A stretch of 64,000 nt of DNA, from assembly GCA_001298575.1 (NCBI GenBank), contig LJCV01000248.1, forward strand, positions 1 through 64,000, in the 5' to 3' direction. How positions within the stretch are numbered: the stretch's first letter is position 1; every line of letters begins with the position of its first letter. This stretch comes from Actinobacteria bacterium OK074. Its GTDB lineage: Bacteria > Actinomycetota > Actinomycetes > Streptomycetales > Streptomycetaceae. The notes under the pieces were generated by a model. That model had not been told where the DNA came from. It saw only the letters and a program-made list of their open reading frames with translations, and made no database searches. Both the position numbers and the translations under genes were made by a program. Shown here one piece after another: positions 50,398-58,910 of the stretch.

Positions 50398-51762
50398 ATG
50401 GCAACGACGCATCCCGTCGACGAAATACCGCCCCTACGCCATCTTCTCGCCTTCGGCCTCCAGCACGTGCTCGCGATGTACGCCGGCGCCGTGGCCGTAC
50501 CGCTGGTCGTGGGTTCGGCCCTGAAGATGTCGGCCACCGACCTCACCTACCTGATCACCGCGGACCTGCTGGTCTGCGGGGTCGCGACGCTCGTCCAGTG
50601 CGTCGGCTTCTGGCGGTTCGGCGTCCGGCTGCCGATCGTGCAGGGCTGCACCTTCGCGGCCGTGTCGCCGATGGTGCTCATCGGCACGACGGGCGGCGGA
50701 CTGCCCGCGGTCTACGGCTCGGTGATCGTGGCCGGGCTCGCGATCGTGCTGCTCGCCCCGGTCTTCGGACGGCTGCTGCGGTTCTTCCCGCCGCTGGTCA
50801 CCGGCACCGTGATCCTGATCATCGGCCTCACGCTGCTGCCTGCGGCGGGCGCCTGGGTGGCCGGCGGGTCGGGTTCCAAGGACTTCGGGGCGCCGAAGAA
50901 CGTGGCGCTCGCGGGCTTCGTGCTCCTGGTGGTGCTCGGGGTGCAGCGGTTCGCGCCGGTGTTCCTGAGCCGGATCGCGGTGCTGGTGGGCATCGTGGTG
51001 GGACTCGCGGTCGCGGTGCCGTCCGGGTTCACGGACTTCAGCGGGGTCTCGGACGCCGACTGGGTGGGCATCAGCACGCCGTTCCACTTCGGCACGCCCA
51101 CCTTCCACGCCTCCGCGATTGCCTCCATGCTGGTGGTCGCCCTGGTGACGATGACCGAGACGACCGGTGACCTGCTCGCCGTGGGCGAGCTGACCGACCG
51201 CGAGGTCGGGCCCCGCACGCTCGCCGACGGGCTGCGCGCGGACGGCCTGTCGACCCTCCTCGGCGGTGTCTTCAACACCTTCCCGTACACGGCGTACGCG
51301 CAGAACGTGGGCCTGGTCGGCATGACCCGGGTGCGCAGCCGCTGGGTGGTGGCCACCTCCGGCGTCATGCTGGTCCTGCTCGGACTGCTGCCCAAGCTGG
51401 GCGCGGTGGTCGCCGCGGTACCGGCGCCCGTGCTCGGCGGGGCGGGCCTGGTCATGTTCGGCACGGTCAGCGCGAGCGGGCTGCGGACCCTGACCCAGGT
51501 GGACTTCAAGGGCAACCACAACCTGACGGTGGTGGCCGTCTCGGTGGGGGTCGGCATGCTGCCGATCGGGGTGCCGACGATCTACGCGCGGTTCCCGGAC
51601 TGGTTCCAGACCGTCATGAACAGCGGGATCAGCGCGGGTTGCCTGACCGCGATCGTGCTGAACCTGCTCTTCAACCACCTGCCGGGGAGCACGGTCGCGG
51701 AGCCCGCCTCGGAGTCCGGCGACACCACCGTGGCGGAGGGCGGGGCCCCGGTCACGGCGTAG
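50398..51762 (+). CDS. Nucleobase:cation symporter-2 (uracil/xanthine permease family)
   Basis: This 454-residue polytopic protein begins with the NCS2 signature HLLAFGLQHVLAMYAGAVAVPLVVGSAL. It contains VQGCTFAAVSPMVLIG, the central SMLVVALVTMTETTGDLLAVGEL (conserved Glu in the substrate-binding helix) and FNTFPYTAYAQNVGLVGMTRVRSR. Twelve to fourteen helices are expected. It imports a purine or pyrimidine base with protons or sodium. GGAG lies 8 bases before ATG 50398. The C-terminal 25 residues are a disordered Ser/Thr/Glu tail. Confidence 0.92.
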   Translation: MATTHPVDEIPPLRHLLAFGLQHVLAMYAGAVAVPLVVGSALKMSATDLTYLITADLLVCGVATLVQCVGFWRFGVRLPIVQGCTFAAVSPMVLIGTTGGGLPAVYGSVIVAGLAIVLLAPVFGRLLRFFPPLVTGTVILIIGLTLLPAAGAWVAGGSGSKDFGAPKNVALAGFVLLVVLGVQRFAPVFLSRIAVLVGIVVGLAVAVPSGFTDFSGVSDADWVGISTPFHFGTPTFHASAIASMLVVALVTMTETTGDLLAVGELTDREVGPRTLADGLRADGLSTLLGGVFNTFPYTAYAQNVGLVGMTRVRSRWVVATSGVMLVLLGLLPKLGAVVAAVPAPVLGGAGLVMFGTVSASGLRTLTQVDFKGNHNLTVVAVSVGVGMLPIGVPTIYARFPDWFQTVMNSGISAGCLTAIVLNLLFNHLPGSTVAEPASESGDTTVAEGGAPVTA

Positions 51763-51774
51763 GGGGACGACGGG

Positions 51775-51870
51775 TTGACGCGCGCGTACGGCCCGGACCG
51801 GGTCACACGCGCGTACGGCTGAGACCGGGCCACGCGCGCGTACCCCCGGGGCACGTCCACGCGCGTGTGC
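51775..51870. repeat. 27-bp tandem repeat
   Basis: Units anchored on GCGTAC at 51784, 51811 and 51838, and a degenerate GCGTGT at 51863, give periods of 27, 27 and 25 bases. Each starts near CACGCGCGCGTACGGC and ends around GACCGGG. Read on the minus strand it would encode a 9-residue repeat of the type YARVxRSxP, but no convincing gene uses that frame. Confidence 0.75.
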
Positions 51871-51962
51871 CGCCGATACGGGGGCGCGGGCCCGCCCACG
51901 GCCCACGGCCCACGGCCCGCGCCCCGTACTCGTACACGTACTCGCACTCGTCCGTTCGTGCC

Positions 51963-52559
51963 TCAGCCCGGCTTGCGCCCCCAGGTCGGGCCGAAGCGGG
52001 CCCAGGCCGCGTCCCACTGGTCCAGCCGGCGACGCTCCAGGCGGCCCCGGGCCAGCCGTCCGCCGGCGAACGGGACCGCCGCCGCGGCCACGCCCGCGAG
52101 GATGCCGACCATCGTGGCCCGGACCTCCGCCTCCGAACGGGTCGCCGGCTTCGTCACCAGCAGGCCGTGCCGGTCGGTCCAGACGGTCACCGGCGAGCCC
52201 TTCGAACTGCCGAGGGCGACCCGCGCCTGACCGGTGTGGACGGAGCCGTCCGCGCCCGTCCAGCGCACCGGCGCCCACACCCGTTCACCGGACGCGGAGC
52301 CCGACCCGCTCGTCGAGGACGGCTGCGGCGCCGCCTCGGTGAGCCGGGCGGTCACCGGCCGCCACTCGGCCCGTTCCTGGGCGAGCCCGTGCGCCACGGA
52401 GTGCGTCGCCGCGATCCCCGCGAGCACCCCGCCCACCACCGTGACCGCCCAGGCGACCAGTACGACCCATGCCTCCAGCCGGTCGCTGGGGCGTCTGAGC
52501 GGATTGCGCCGCCAGCGCCACAGCCACACCTTCGGACTCCGGACACGGAATGCCACCAT
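51963..52559 (-). CDS. Rv1733c-like membrane protein
   Basis: This 198-residue protein has two membrane helices (about 32-50, LEAWVVLVAWAVTVVGGVLAGIAAT, and about 150-168, ATMVGILAGVAAAAVPFAGG) flanking an extracytoplasmic domain with RVWAPVRWTGADGSVHTGQARVALGSSKGSPVTVWTD. This is the layout of the Rv1733c family, abundant in Streptomyces and of unknown function. The start ATG 52559 has GGAGG 9 bases upstream; the in-frame ATG 52568 overlaps that site. Confidence 0.85.
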   Translation of the reverse strand: MVAFRVRSPKVWLWRWRRNPLRRPSDRLEAWVVLVAWAVTVVGGVLAGIAATHSVAHGLAQERAEWRPVTARLTEAAPQPSSTSGSGSASGERVWAPVRWTGADGSVHTGQARVALGSSKGSPVTVWTDRHGLLVTKPATRSEAEVRATMVGILAGVAAAAVPFAGGRLARGRLERRRLDQWDAAWARFGPTWGRKPG

Positions 52560-52863
52560 TGTCGGCATCCTCCTCACGAACCCACGGACACGCGGACCGC
52601 CTTCCCATACGCGCCATACGCGAGTCGTTCTCACGATGCTCACGTGACGTGCGTCAAGCCAGTCGACCACGGAAGGGCGGCCGAGGTCCGGGCCCCGCCC
52701 GCTCCTGGCCGGGAAACGATCGTGTCCACCGCTGCCGCCGACACCGCGGCGCGTCCGCTCCACCCCCTCCGGCCTGCGGCGCAGCCGTGCTCGGAGGAGA
52801 CTGTCAGTGGTGGGGTGCAGACTGGCCCATGTCTGGAACAGAGGCGTTTCGGAGGTGGTCGGC
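52560..52863. other. Divergent promoter region
   Basis: This 304-base region separates the Rv1733c-like gene from the BNR-repeat gene. TGACG-TG-CGTCA (52645-52656) is a perfect dyad overlapping a CACGTG, and ATACGCG is duplicated near 52608 and 52617. No small gene was recognised. Confidence 0.45.
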
Positions 52864-53949
52864 ATGACTGACGTATTGCTCACCGTGGGCACCCGCAAGG
52901 GGCTCTTCATCGGACGGCGGCGGGGCGGCGCCTGGGAGTTCGACGAGAGTCCGTACTTCAACGCGCAGGCCGTGTACTCGGTCGCCGTCGACACCCGCGG
53001 TCCGACGCCGCGGCTGCTGGCGGGCGGGGACTCCGCGCACTGGGGTCCGTCCGTCTTCCACTCCGACGACCTGGGCCGCACCTGGACCGCACCGGCCGCG
53101 CCCGCCGTGAAGTTCCCCCAGGACACGGGCGCCTCGCTGGAGCGGGTGTGGCAGCTGCACCCGGCCGCCGCCGAACCCGACGTGGTGTACGCGGGCACGG
53201 AACCGGCCGCGCTGTACCGCTCGGAGGACCGCGGCGAGAGCTTCTCCCTCGTACGGCCCCTGTGGGAGCACCCCACGCGCGACAAGTGGGTGCCCGGCGG
53301 CGGTGGCGAGGGCCTGCACACCGTGGTCACCGACAAGCGCGACCCCAAGGCGGTGACGGTGGCGGTCTCCACGGCGGGGGTGTTCCGCAGCCAGGACGGC
53401 GGCGCGAGCTGGGCGCCGTCGAACTCCGGGGTCTCGGCGGTGTTCCTGCCCGACCCGAACCCGGAGTTCGGGCAGTGCGTGCACAAGATCGCCCAGGACT
53501 CGGCGGACCCGGACCGGCTCTACTTGCAGAACCACTGGGGGGTGTACCGCAGCGACGACGCGGGCGCGCACTGGACGGACATCGGCGCGGGGCTGCCCTC
53601 CACGTTCGGCTTCGCGGCGGCCACGCACCCGCACCGCGGGGACACGGCGTACGTGTTCCCGATCAACGCGGACGCCGACCGCGTCCCCGCCGACCGCCGC
53701 TGCCGCGTCTTCCGTACGGAGGACGCGGGCCGCAGCTGGGAGCCCCTCACGGCCGGACTCCCGGACGAGGACCACTACGGCACCGTGCTGCGGGACGCCC
53801 TGTGCACGGACGACGCGGACCCGGCGGGCGTCTACTTCGGCAACCGCAACGGCGAGGTGTACGCCTCGGCCGACGACGGCGGCTCCTGGCGGCAGCTGGC
53901 CTCGCACCTGCCGGACGTCCTGTGCGTACGGGCGGCGGTGATCGGCTGA
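52864..53949 (+). CDS. BNR/Asp-box repeat beta-propeller protein (sialidase/glycosidase-like)
   Basis: This 361-residue protein is built of Asp-box repeats: SDDLGRTW, SEDRGESF, SQDGGASW, SDDAGAHW, TEDAGRSW and ADDGGSW, spaced about 45-75 residues apart, giving a 6-7 bladed propeller of sialidase/sortilin type. No signal peptide is present, so a cytoplasmic role is likely and sialidase catalytic residues are not evident. GGAGG lies 8 bases before ATG 52864. The gene precedes the convergent uracil-DNA glycosylase gene. Confidence 0.85.
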   Translation: MTDVLLTVGTRKGLFIGRRRGGAWEFDESPYFNAQAVYSVAVDTRGPTPRLLAGGDSAHWGPSVFHSDDLGRTWTAPAAPAVKFPQDTGASLERVWQLHPAAAEPDVVYAGTEPAALYRSEDRGESFSLVRPLWEHPTRDKWVPGGGGEGLHTVVTDKRDPKAVTVAVSTAGVFRSQDGGASWAPSNSGVSAVFLPDPNPEFGQCVHKIAQDSADPDRLYLQNHWGVYRSDDAGAHWTDIGAGLPSTFGFAAATHPHRGDTAYVFPINADADRVPADRRCRVFRTEDAGRSWEPLTAGLPDEDHYGTVLRDALCTDDADPAGVYFGNRNGEVYASADDGGSWRQLASHLPDVLCVRAAVIG

Positions 53950-53950
53950 A

Positions 53951-53987
53951 GCCCCCGAGGAACCACCTCAGCCCCCGAGGAACCACC
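53951..53987. repeat. Short tandem duplication
   Basis: GCCCCCGAGGAACCACC occurs at 53951-53967 and again at 53971-53987 in the 45-base gap between convergent genes. Confidence 0.8.
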
Positions 53988-53994
53988 GCGCCCG

Positions 53995-54672
53995 CTACGG
54001 CAGTTGCCAGTCCACCGGCTGGGCGCCCTGCCGTACGAGGAGGTCGTTGGCGCGGCTGAAGGGGCGCGAACCGAAGAACCCGCGGTCCGCCGACATCGGC
54101 GAGGGGTGCGCGGACTCGACCGCGGGCAGGTCGCCGAGGACCGGGCGCAGATTGCGGGCGTCGCGTCCCCACAGGATCGACACCAGCGGTTTGCCCCGCG
54201 CCACCAGCGCGCGGATCGCCTGCTCGGTGACCTCTTCCCAGCCCTTGCCGCGGTGGGCCGCCGGGCGCCTGGGCGCGGTCGTCAGCGCCCTGTTCAGGAG
54301 CAGCACGCCCTGGCGGGTCCACGGCGTCAGGTCGCCGTTGGAGGGCCTGGGCAGTCCCAGGTCCGTGTTCAGCTCCCGGAAGATGTTCTCCAGGCTGCCG
54401 GGCAGCTGGCGGACCTCGGGGGCGACCGCGAAGCTCAGCCCGACGGGCATGCCGGGTGTCGGGTAGGGGTCCTGACCCACGATCAGCACCCGGACCTCGT
54501 CGAAGGGCTGCTGGAAGGCGCGCAGGACGTTCTGCCCAGCAGGGAGATAGGTACGTCCGGCCGCGATCTCCTCCCGCAAGAAGTCACCCATCGCGGCGAT
54601 GCGTCCGGCCACCGGACTCAACGCCTCCGCCCAACCGGGCTCCACCAGTTCACTCAACGGTCGTGCTGCCAC
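53995..54672 (-). CDS. ung: Uracil-DNA glycosylase (family 1, Ung)
   Basis: This 225-residue glycosylase has the Ung catalytic motif VLIVGQDPYPTPG with Asp68, the uracil-binding Phe in GLSFAVAP, the Asn strand TPWTRQGVLLLNRALTT and the DNA-intercalating/His motif AHPSPMSADRGF. It excises uracil from DNA arising by cytosine deamination or dUTP incorporation. Start GTG 54672 matches the expected length. Confidence 0.95.
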   Translation of the reverse strand: MAARPLSELVEPGWAEALSPVAGRIAAMGDFLREEIAAGRTYLPAGQNVLRAFQQPFDEVRVLIVGQDPYPTPGMPVGLSFAVAPEVRQLPGSLENIFRELNTDLGLPRPSNGDLTPWTRQGVLLLNRALTTAPRRPAAHRGKGWEEVTEQAIRALVARGKPLVSILWGRDARNLRPVLGDLPAVESAHPSPMSADRGFFGSRPFSRANDLLVRQGAQPVDWQLP

Positions 54673-55026
54673 AGCGCGCCACTCTACTGATAAACACAGA
54701 GGTCTTTTCCCACGGGTCGTCAGGCCCGCACACAGGGTCTCCACACACCCGGAATCGGCCCGGAACGGCCGGAAATGACCTTGACTCCACCACCGCACGC
54801 CCCGTCGGACCCACCGCCCCGCGCCATCCTGTGCCGTACGCGAAAGCATGCGGCGACCCGGCGCTCCAGCCAGTGACAAAGACGGTCCCCGAAGGGCGAA
54901 AAGCGGGCGCCGCCTGCACTCCCTGTGCGCACCCCATCACAACCCACCCGACAAAACCGGACGGATCCCTCTCACCTGCACCCTCCCCGAACGGGGGAAG
55001 CGGGGAAACCAGTAGCATGCGGCGCC
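54673..55026. other. Divergent region without a recognised gene
   Basis: This 354-base gap lies between ung and the chelatase-like gene. It has an AT-rich ACTGATAAACACAGAGGTCTTTT near 54690 that probably belongs to the ung promoter, and a duplicated CGGCCCGGAACGG-type stretch near 54750. Nothing else could be supported. Confidence 0.4.
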
Positions 55027-55947
55027 ATGAGCTCCCCCACTGGCCCCGCTTCCGGCCTGCCCGTACGAATGCCGCGCCCCCGCCAGCCCGCCCGGCACCG
55101 CCGGCCCGAGCCGCTGGCGGCTCCCGCAGGCGCGCCCGCGCTCGTTCTCGTGGTGCCGGGTGCGCCCAGCGCCGCCACGCGCGGCCTCGCCGAGGAGGTC
55201 GTGAGCATCGCCCGCTCCGAGCTGCCCGGCCTGGACGCGCGGATCGCCTACCTGGACGGCGACGACGCCGAGTTCCCCACGCTGCGCTCGGTGCTGACCC
55301 ACGCCTCCGAGGAGCGCATCGCCCGCTACGAGCAGGCCCGCGCCGCCGGTTCGGACGCCAAGCAGCCGGACGGGCCCGTCGCCGTCGTCGTACCGCTCCT
55401 GGCCGGGCCGGACGGGTCGCTGTTGCGCCAGGTCCGCCAGGCCGTCATGGAGAGCCGGATCGCGGCCGACCTGACGGACGTCCTCGGCCCGCACCCGCTG
55501 CTCGCCGAGGCGCTCCACGTCCGCCTGTCCGAGGCGGGTCTGGCCCGCGCGGACCGGGCCCGGCTGTTCACCGTGGCGACCGCGGCGGACGGCATCGTCC
55601 TGGCCTCCGTGGGTGGCGACGAGGCGGTGCAGGCCGCCGGGATCACCGGGATGCTGCTCGCCGCGCGGCTGGCCGTACCGGTGATGGCGGCGGCGCTGGA
55701 CGCCGAGGGGTCCATCGCGGCCGTGGCCGAGCAGCTGCGGTCGTCGGGGTCGCAGCAGCTGGCGCTGGCGCCGTACCTGATCGGGCCGGAGATCGACGCC
55801 GGGCTGCTCGACGCGGCGGCGAAGGAGGCCGGGTGCGCGGTGGCGGAGCCGCTCGGTCCGTATCCGGCGATCGGGAAGCTCGTGCTGGCGAAGTACACGA
55901 CGGCGCTGGGGATCGCTCCGCAGCAGCCGCAGGGCGCCGTCCGCTGA
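55027..55947 (+). CDS. Sirohydrochlorin chelatase-like (CbiX family) protein
   Basis: This 306-residue protein has a two-module CbiX/CbiK-like fold after a 35-residue Pro/Arg-rich lead. Module 1 has ALVLVVPGAPSAATRGLAEEV and VVVPLLAGPDGSLLRQVRQAV, then LGPHPLLAEALHVRL, which is typical of the family. Module 2 begins RLFTVATAADGI and has LALAPYLIGPEIDAG. The first metal-binding His of chelatases (usually in an AHGS motif) is replaced by Pro-Gly, so classic chelation of cobalt or iron into sirohydrochlorin is doubtful. Start ATG 55027; ribosome site weak. Confidence 0.8.
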   Translation: MSSPTGPASGLPVRMPRPRQPARHRRPEPLAAPAGAPALVLVVPGAPSAATRGLAEEVVSIARSELPGLDARIAYLDGDDAEFPTLRSVLTHASEERIARYEQARAAGSDAKQPDGPVAVVVPLLAGPDGSLLRQVRQAVMESRIAADLTDVLGPHPLLAEALHVRLSEAGLARADRARLFTVATAADGIVLASVGGDEAVQAAGITGMLLAARLAVPVMAAALDAEGSIAAVAEQLRSSGSQQLALAPYLIGPEIDAGLLDAAAKEAGCAVAEPLGPYPAIGKLVLAKYTTALGIAPQQPQGAVR

Positions 55948-55987
55948 GGTCGGGCGGGTCCTCCGGGTGAGGCGCCGGGGAGCGTGC

Positions 55988-56070
55988 GCGGCTGCGGGCC
56001 TGTGGGGGCTTGTCGCGCCACGCGGCGGAGCCGCATTGCCGTCCCCGCGCCCCTTTCAGGGGCGCTGCGC
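55988..56070 (-). repeat. Dispersed intergenic repeat element, copy 2
   Basis: The reverse complement of this segment contains GCGCCCCTGAAAGGGGCGCG, then ATGCGGCTCCGCCGCGTGGC and GCGCGAC-AGCC, matching the same blocks in the same order as 40211-40293. It is in inverted orientation relative to copy 1, between the convergent chelatase-like and propeller genes. Confidence 0.8.
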
Positions 56071-56090
56071 CGGACCGGGGTGCAAAGTGC

Positions 56091-57125
56091 TCAGCCGAAC
56101 ACCACGCACGACGCCGCCGGAGCCGCCACCGACCCTCGCGCGGTCGGGAGCCCCGTCCGTGGGTCGGTCGTGAACCAAGTGACGTCGCCGGACCGCTCGT
56201 TGGCGACGTACAGGAAGCCGTTGTGAGCGGTCAGGGCGCGGGGCCAGGCGCCGCCGCAGGGCACGGTCGCCCGTAGGCGCAGCCGCTCCCCCTGCCGCTC
56301 CAGTACCGAGAGCACGTCCTCGCCGCGCGTCGCCGTCCAGACGAAGCGGCCGTCCGGTGACACCGCGATGCCCGACGGGTACGCCCGGTCCTTGGGGGCG
56401 CCCGGGAGCACGTCGGTCTCCGCCACGGGCTCCAGTACGCCCCCGGTCGCGTCCCAGCGGCAGGTGGTGAGCGTCGGGGTCAGTTCGTTGAGGACGTGGA
56501 CGTGCCGGCCGTCCGGGGAGAAGGCCAGGTGGCGGGGGCCCGTGCCGGGGCGCAGGGGTGTTTCGCGGTGCGGGACGGGCCGACCCGTGGCGTCCAGGGT
56601 GCAGACGCGCACCGAGTCCGTGCCGAGGTCGACGCTCACCGCCCAGCGCCCGCTCGGGTCGGCCACGACCTGGTGGGCGTGCGGGGCCTGTTGGTGTTCG
56701 GGGTCGGGTCCCGAGCCCGTGTGGCGGAGGGTGCCGGACGCCGTCGGGGCGAGGCCGCCGTCGGCGCGCAGGGGCACCGCCGTGACGCCGCCGGTGCCGT
56801 AGTCGGCGGTCAGGACGTGGCCGTCGTACAGGCCGAGGTGGGTGGGTGTGCCGCCGACCGGGACGGGCGGGCCGGTGAGCCGCGGTGCGTCACCGGTGAC
56901 CTCGAAGGCCGCCAGCGCGCCCTCGGGCCGCTCGCTGACCGCGTAGAGGACGTCCCCGGCGGGCGCCAGGGCCAGGTAGGACGGGTTGGGGACGGCGTCC
57001 GTGCCGCCGAGGACGGTCAGCGCGCCGCTGTCGTCGTCGACGGCCGCGGTGAGGATGCCTCGGCCGCCCGCGGACGTGAACGAGCCGATGTACGCCCGCC
57101 GTTGCCGCCCGGTTCCGTCCGCCAT
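56091..57125 (-). CDS. Lactonase-family seven-bladed propeller protein
   Basis: This 344-residue protein resembles the 6-phosphogluconolactonase-like (YbhE/Lactonase) propellers. Repeats include AYIGSFTSAGGRGILTAAVD at the start, PSYLALAPAGDVLYAV, QVVADPSGRWAVSVDLGTDSVRV, PRHLAFSPDGRHVHVLNEL and SGIAVSPDGRFVWTATRGEDVLSV. It may hydrolyse a sugar lactone or act as a binding scaffold; no signal peptide is present. ATG 57125 is preferred over ATG 57131 because AGAGGGG is 7 bases upstream. Downstream of FUSC by 55 bases, possibly cotranscribed. Confidence 0.85.
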   Translation of the reverse strand: MADGTGRQRRAYIGSFTSAGGRGILTAAVDDDSGALTVLGGTDAVPNPSYLALAPAGDVLYAVSERPEGALAAFEVTGDAPRLTGPPVPVGGTPTHLGLYDGHVLTADYGTGGVTAVPLRADGGLAPTASGTLRHTGSGPDPEHQQAPHAHQVVADPSGRWAVSVDLGTDSVRVCTLDATGRPVPHRETPLRPGTGPRHLAFSPDGRHVHVLNELTPTLTTCRWDATGGVLEPVAETDVLPGAPKDRAYPSGIAVSPDGRFVWTATRGEDVLSVLERQGERLRLRATVPCGGAWPRALTAHNGFLYVANERSGDVTWFTTDPRTGLPTARGSVAAPAASCVVFG

Positions 57126-57180
57126 GACCATGCCCCTCTCGCCTTCCGGTTCGGTTCCGCGGCGAACGGTAGCAGCCGGT

Positions 57181-58698
57181 CTAGACCAGAGCGGAGTACC
57201 GGGGTGCGCGGAGCGGGGCGGCTAGCTCGGACAGGGCGCGTTCGAGGCCGTGGAGGTGGTCGAGGGCGGCCGGGGACGACGACGGCCCCGAGGCGGCCGG
57301 CGGCTCGTACGGCGACGGGCGCACCGGAGCGGGTCGCTGTCCGCCCTGGCCCGTCAGCCCCTCGATCGCCGTCTCCACGCGGTCGCACGCGGCACGGAGG
57401 TGGGCCGGATCGGTGGTCGCGGGGGCAGCCGCGGCGCGGCTGAGGGCGCTCACCTCGTGGGCGCAGGTGTCCAGGAGGGCCAGCACCCGGCGGGCGCGGG
57501 CCGCGCGGGCGCGCAGCGGGTTGAGGGGGTGCACCAGCGGGGCGGCGGACTGCCGGACCCGGGCGAGCAGCGCCTCCAGCTCGGCGACGCGGACGGCCGG
57601 ATCGGCCTCGGTACGGCCGTGCAGGCGGGCGGTGGCGTCGGCCGCGCAGGCGCGTACGCAGTGCAGGGCGCGGGCGATCCAGGCGTCGGTGGTGACGTGG
57701 GTGGTGATGGGCAGCACGAACACGACCGCCAGGGCCGCGCCGAGCGCTCCGGCGCCCTGCTCGGCGAGCCGCAGGGCGACCAGGTGCGGGTCGAGGAGGC
57801 CCAGCAGGCCGTACAGGAGTTCGGCCAGGACGGTCACCGCGATCATCATCCAGGTGTACGAGACCGCGGCCGTGTAGAAGATCGCGAAGACGCAGACCGC
57901 GAGGAGGGCCGCGGTCGGTACGGGCGCCCCGTGCAGCGGTACGGCGACGAGCAGGCCCACCGCGATGCCGAGCACCGTGCCCGCGATCCGGCGGAAGCCG
58001 CGGACGAGGGTCTCGCCGCGGGAGCCGGTGTTGACGAAGATCCACCAGGTTGCGCCAACGGCCCAGTACCAGCGCTCCGGGGAGAGCCATTGGCCCACCA
58101 CGAGGGCGAAGCCGGCGCCCGCGACGGCCTGGACGGCCTGCCGGGTGACGGGGTGCGCGAGACCGCGGCCGGAGAGCGGGGCGGGCGGTGCGGCGGGGGG
58201 CAGGTTTCGCTCGTAGCACCACAGGCCGAACCGGACGGTGGCGGAGGCGCCCAGGGCCAGCAGAACGGCCGCGTAGAGGCTGGGCAGTTGGCCGGGGGTG
58301 GTGCCCAGGAACTGGCTCACGAAGAACGTCATGAACGCGAACACGCCGAGCGTGTGCCCGCGCGGTCCCCAGCGGCGCGCGTACACGCCCGCGCCGACGG
58401 TGGCGAGGAACGCGAGGTCGCGCGCCGGTGGCCAGGCGTGCAGGACGGCCGCGAGCGCGAGGACCGGGAAGCCGACGGCGGGCAGCAGCGCGGTGGTGAG
58501 CGCCTGGGCCCGGACGGTGGCGTCGGTGACGGTGAACAGGGCGAGCAGCGCGGCCAGTCCGCCGACGACGGCCGCCGTCAGCGAGTGCCCGGCCAGGCCG
58601 CACACCGCGACCGCCAGGCCGGTCCCGAGCACCGCCCGTGCGGCGCCGCGCAACCGCAGCCGCCGCGGGTCGGGCGCCGTGAACATCCTCCGCAGCAC
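57181..58698 (-). CDS. FUSC (fusaric acid resistance-like) family membrane protein
   Basis: This 505-residue protein has two blocks of membrane helices: about 25-165 (VLGTGLAVAVCGLAGHSLTAAVVGGLAALLALF, then GVFAFMTFFVSQFLG) and about 205-345 (VAGAGFALVVGQWL, YWAVGATWWIFVNTGS with the FUSC-type RGETLVRGFRRIAGTVLGIAVGLLV signature). A soluble C-terminal helical region follows. Members are linked to efflux of aromatic acids and to membrane stress; no function is proven here. Start GTG 58698 has GGAGGGG about 10 bases upstream; ATG 58686 is an alternative. Confidence 0.87.
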   Translation of the reverse strand: MLRRMFTAPDPRRLRLRGAARAVLGTGLAVAVCGLAGHSLTAAVVGGLAALLALFTVTDATVRAQALTTALLPAVGFPVLALAAVLHAWPPARDLAFLATVGAGVYARRWGPRGHTLGVFAFMTFFVSQFLGTTPGQLPSLYAAVLLALGASATVRFGLWCYERNLPPAAPPAPLSGRGLAHPVTRQAVQAVAGAGFALVVGQWLSPERWYWAVGATWWIFVNTGSRGETLVRGFRRIAGTVLGIAVGLLVAVPLHGAPVPTAALLAVCVFAIFYTAAVSYTWMMIAVTVLAELLYGLLGLLDPHLVALRLAEQGAGALGAALAVVFVLPITTHVTTDAWIARALHCVRACAADATARLHGRTEADPAVRVAELEALLARVRQSAAPLVHPLNPLRARAARARRVLALLDTCAHEVSALSRAAAAPATTDPAHLRAACDRVETAIEGLTGQGGQRPAPVRPSPYEPPAASGPSSSPAALDHLHGLERALSELAAPLRAPRYSALV

Positions 58699-58811
58699 CG
58701 TCTTCCCGCCCCTCCTGGTCCCGCCCCGGCCATGCACGCGACCGCGCCCATGAAAGAGGCGCCGCGGGGATCCGCAGCGCCATCGACAGGGACATCAGAG
58801 CATCTGCGGAC

Positions 58812-58850
58812 CCAATGGCTCAACCGGTTCTCGTACGGCTGAGCCATTGG
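58812..58850. promoter_or_regulatory. Perfect inverted repeat between the PEP mutase-like and FUSC genes
   Basis: CCAATGGCTCA (58812-58822) and TGAGCCATTGG (58840-58850) are perfect 11-base arms around a 17-base loop, with a further CCG/CGG pair inside. CCAATGG appears once more near 58887. It lies about 110 bases upstream of the FUSC start and 60 bases past the PEP mutase-like stop, so it may be an operator, a terminator, or both. Confidence 0.7.
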
Positions 58851-58910
58851 CCCGCTTCTACGCGGATCGAGTGCACCGGTCGGCGGCCAATGGACCACCG
58901 CGGTCCGCCG

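Noticed and set aside
51582..51947. Minus-strand frame with YARV repeats and an Arg/Val-rich start.
   Set aside because: It is produced by the 27-bp minisatellite and overlaps the end of the permease gene on the other strand; no ribosome site or codon bias.
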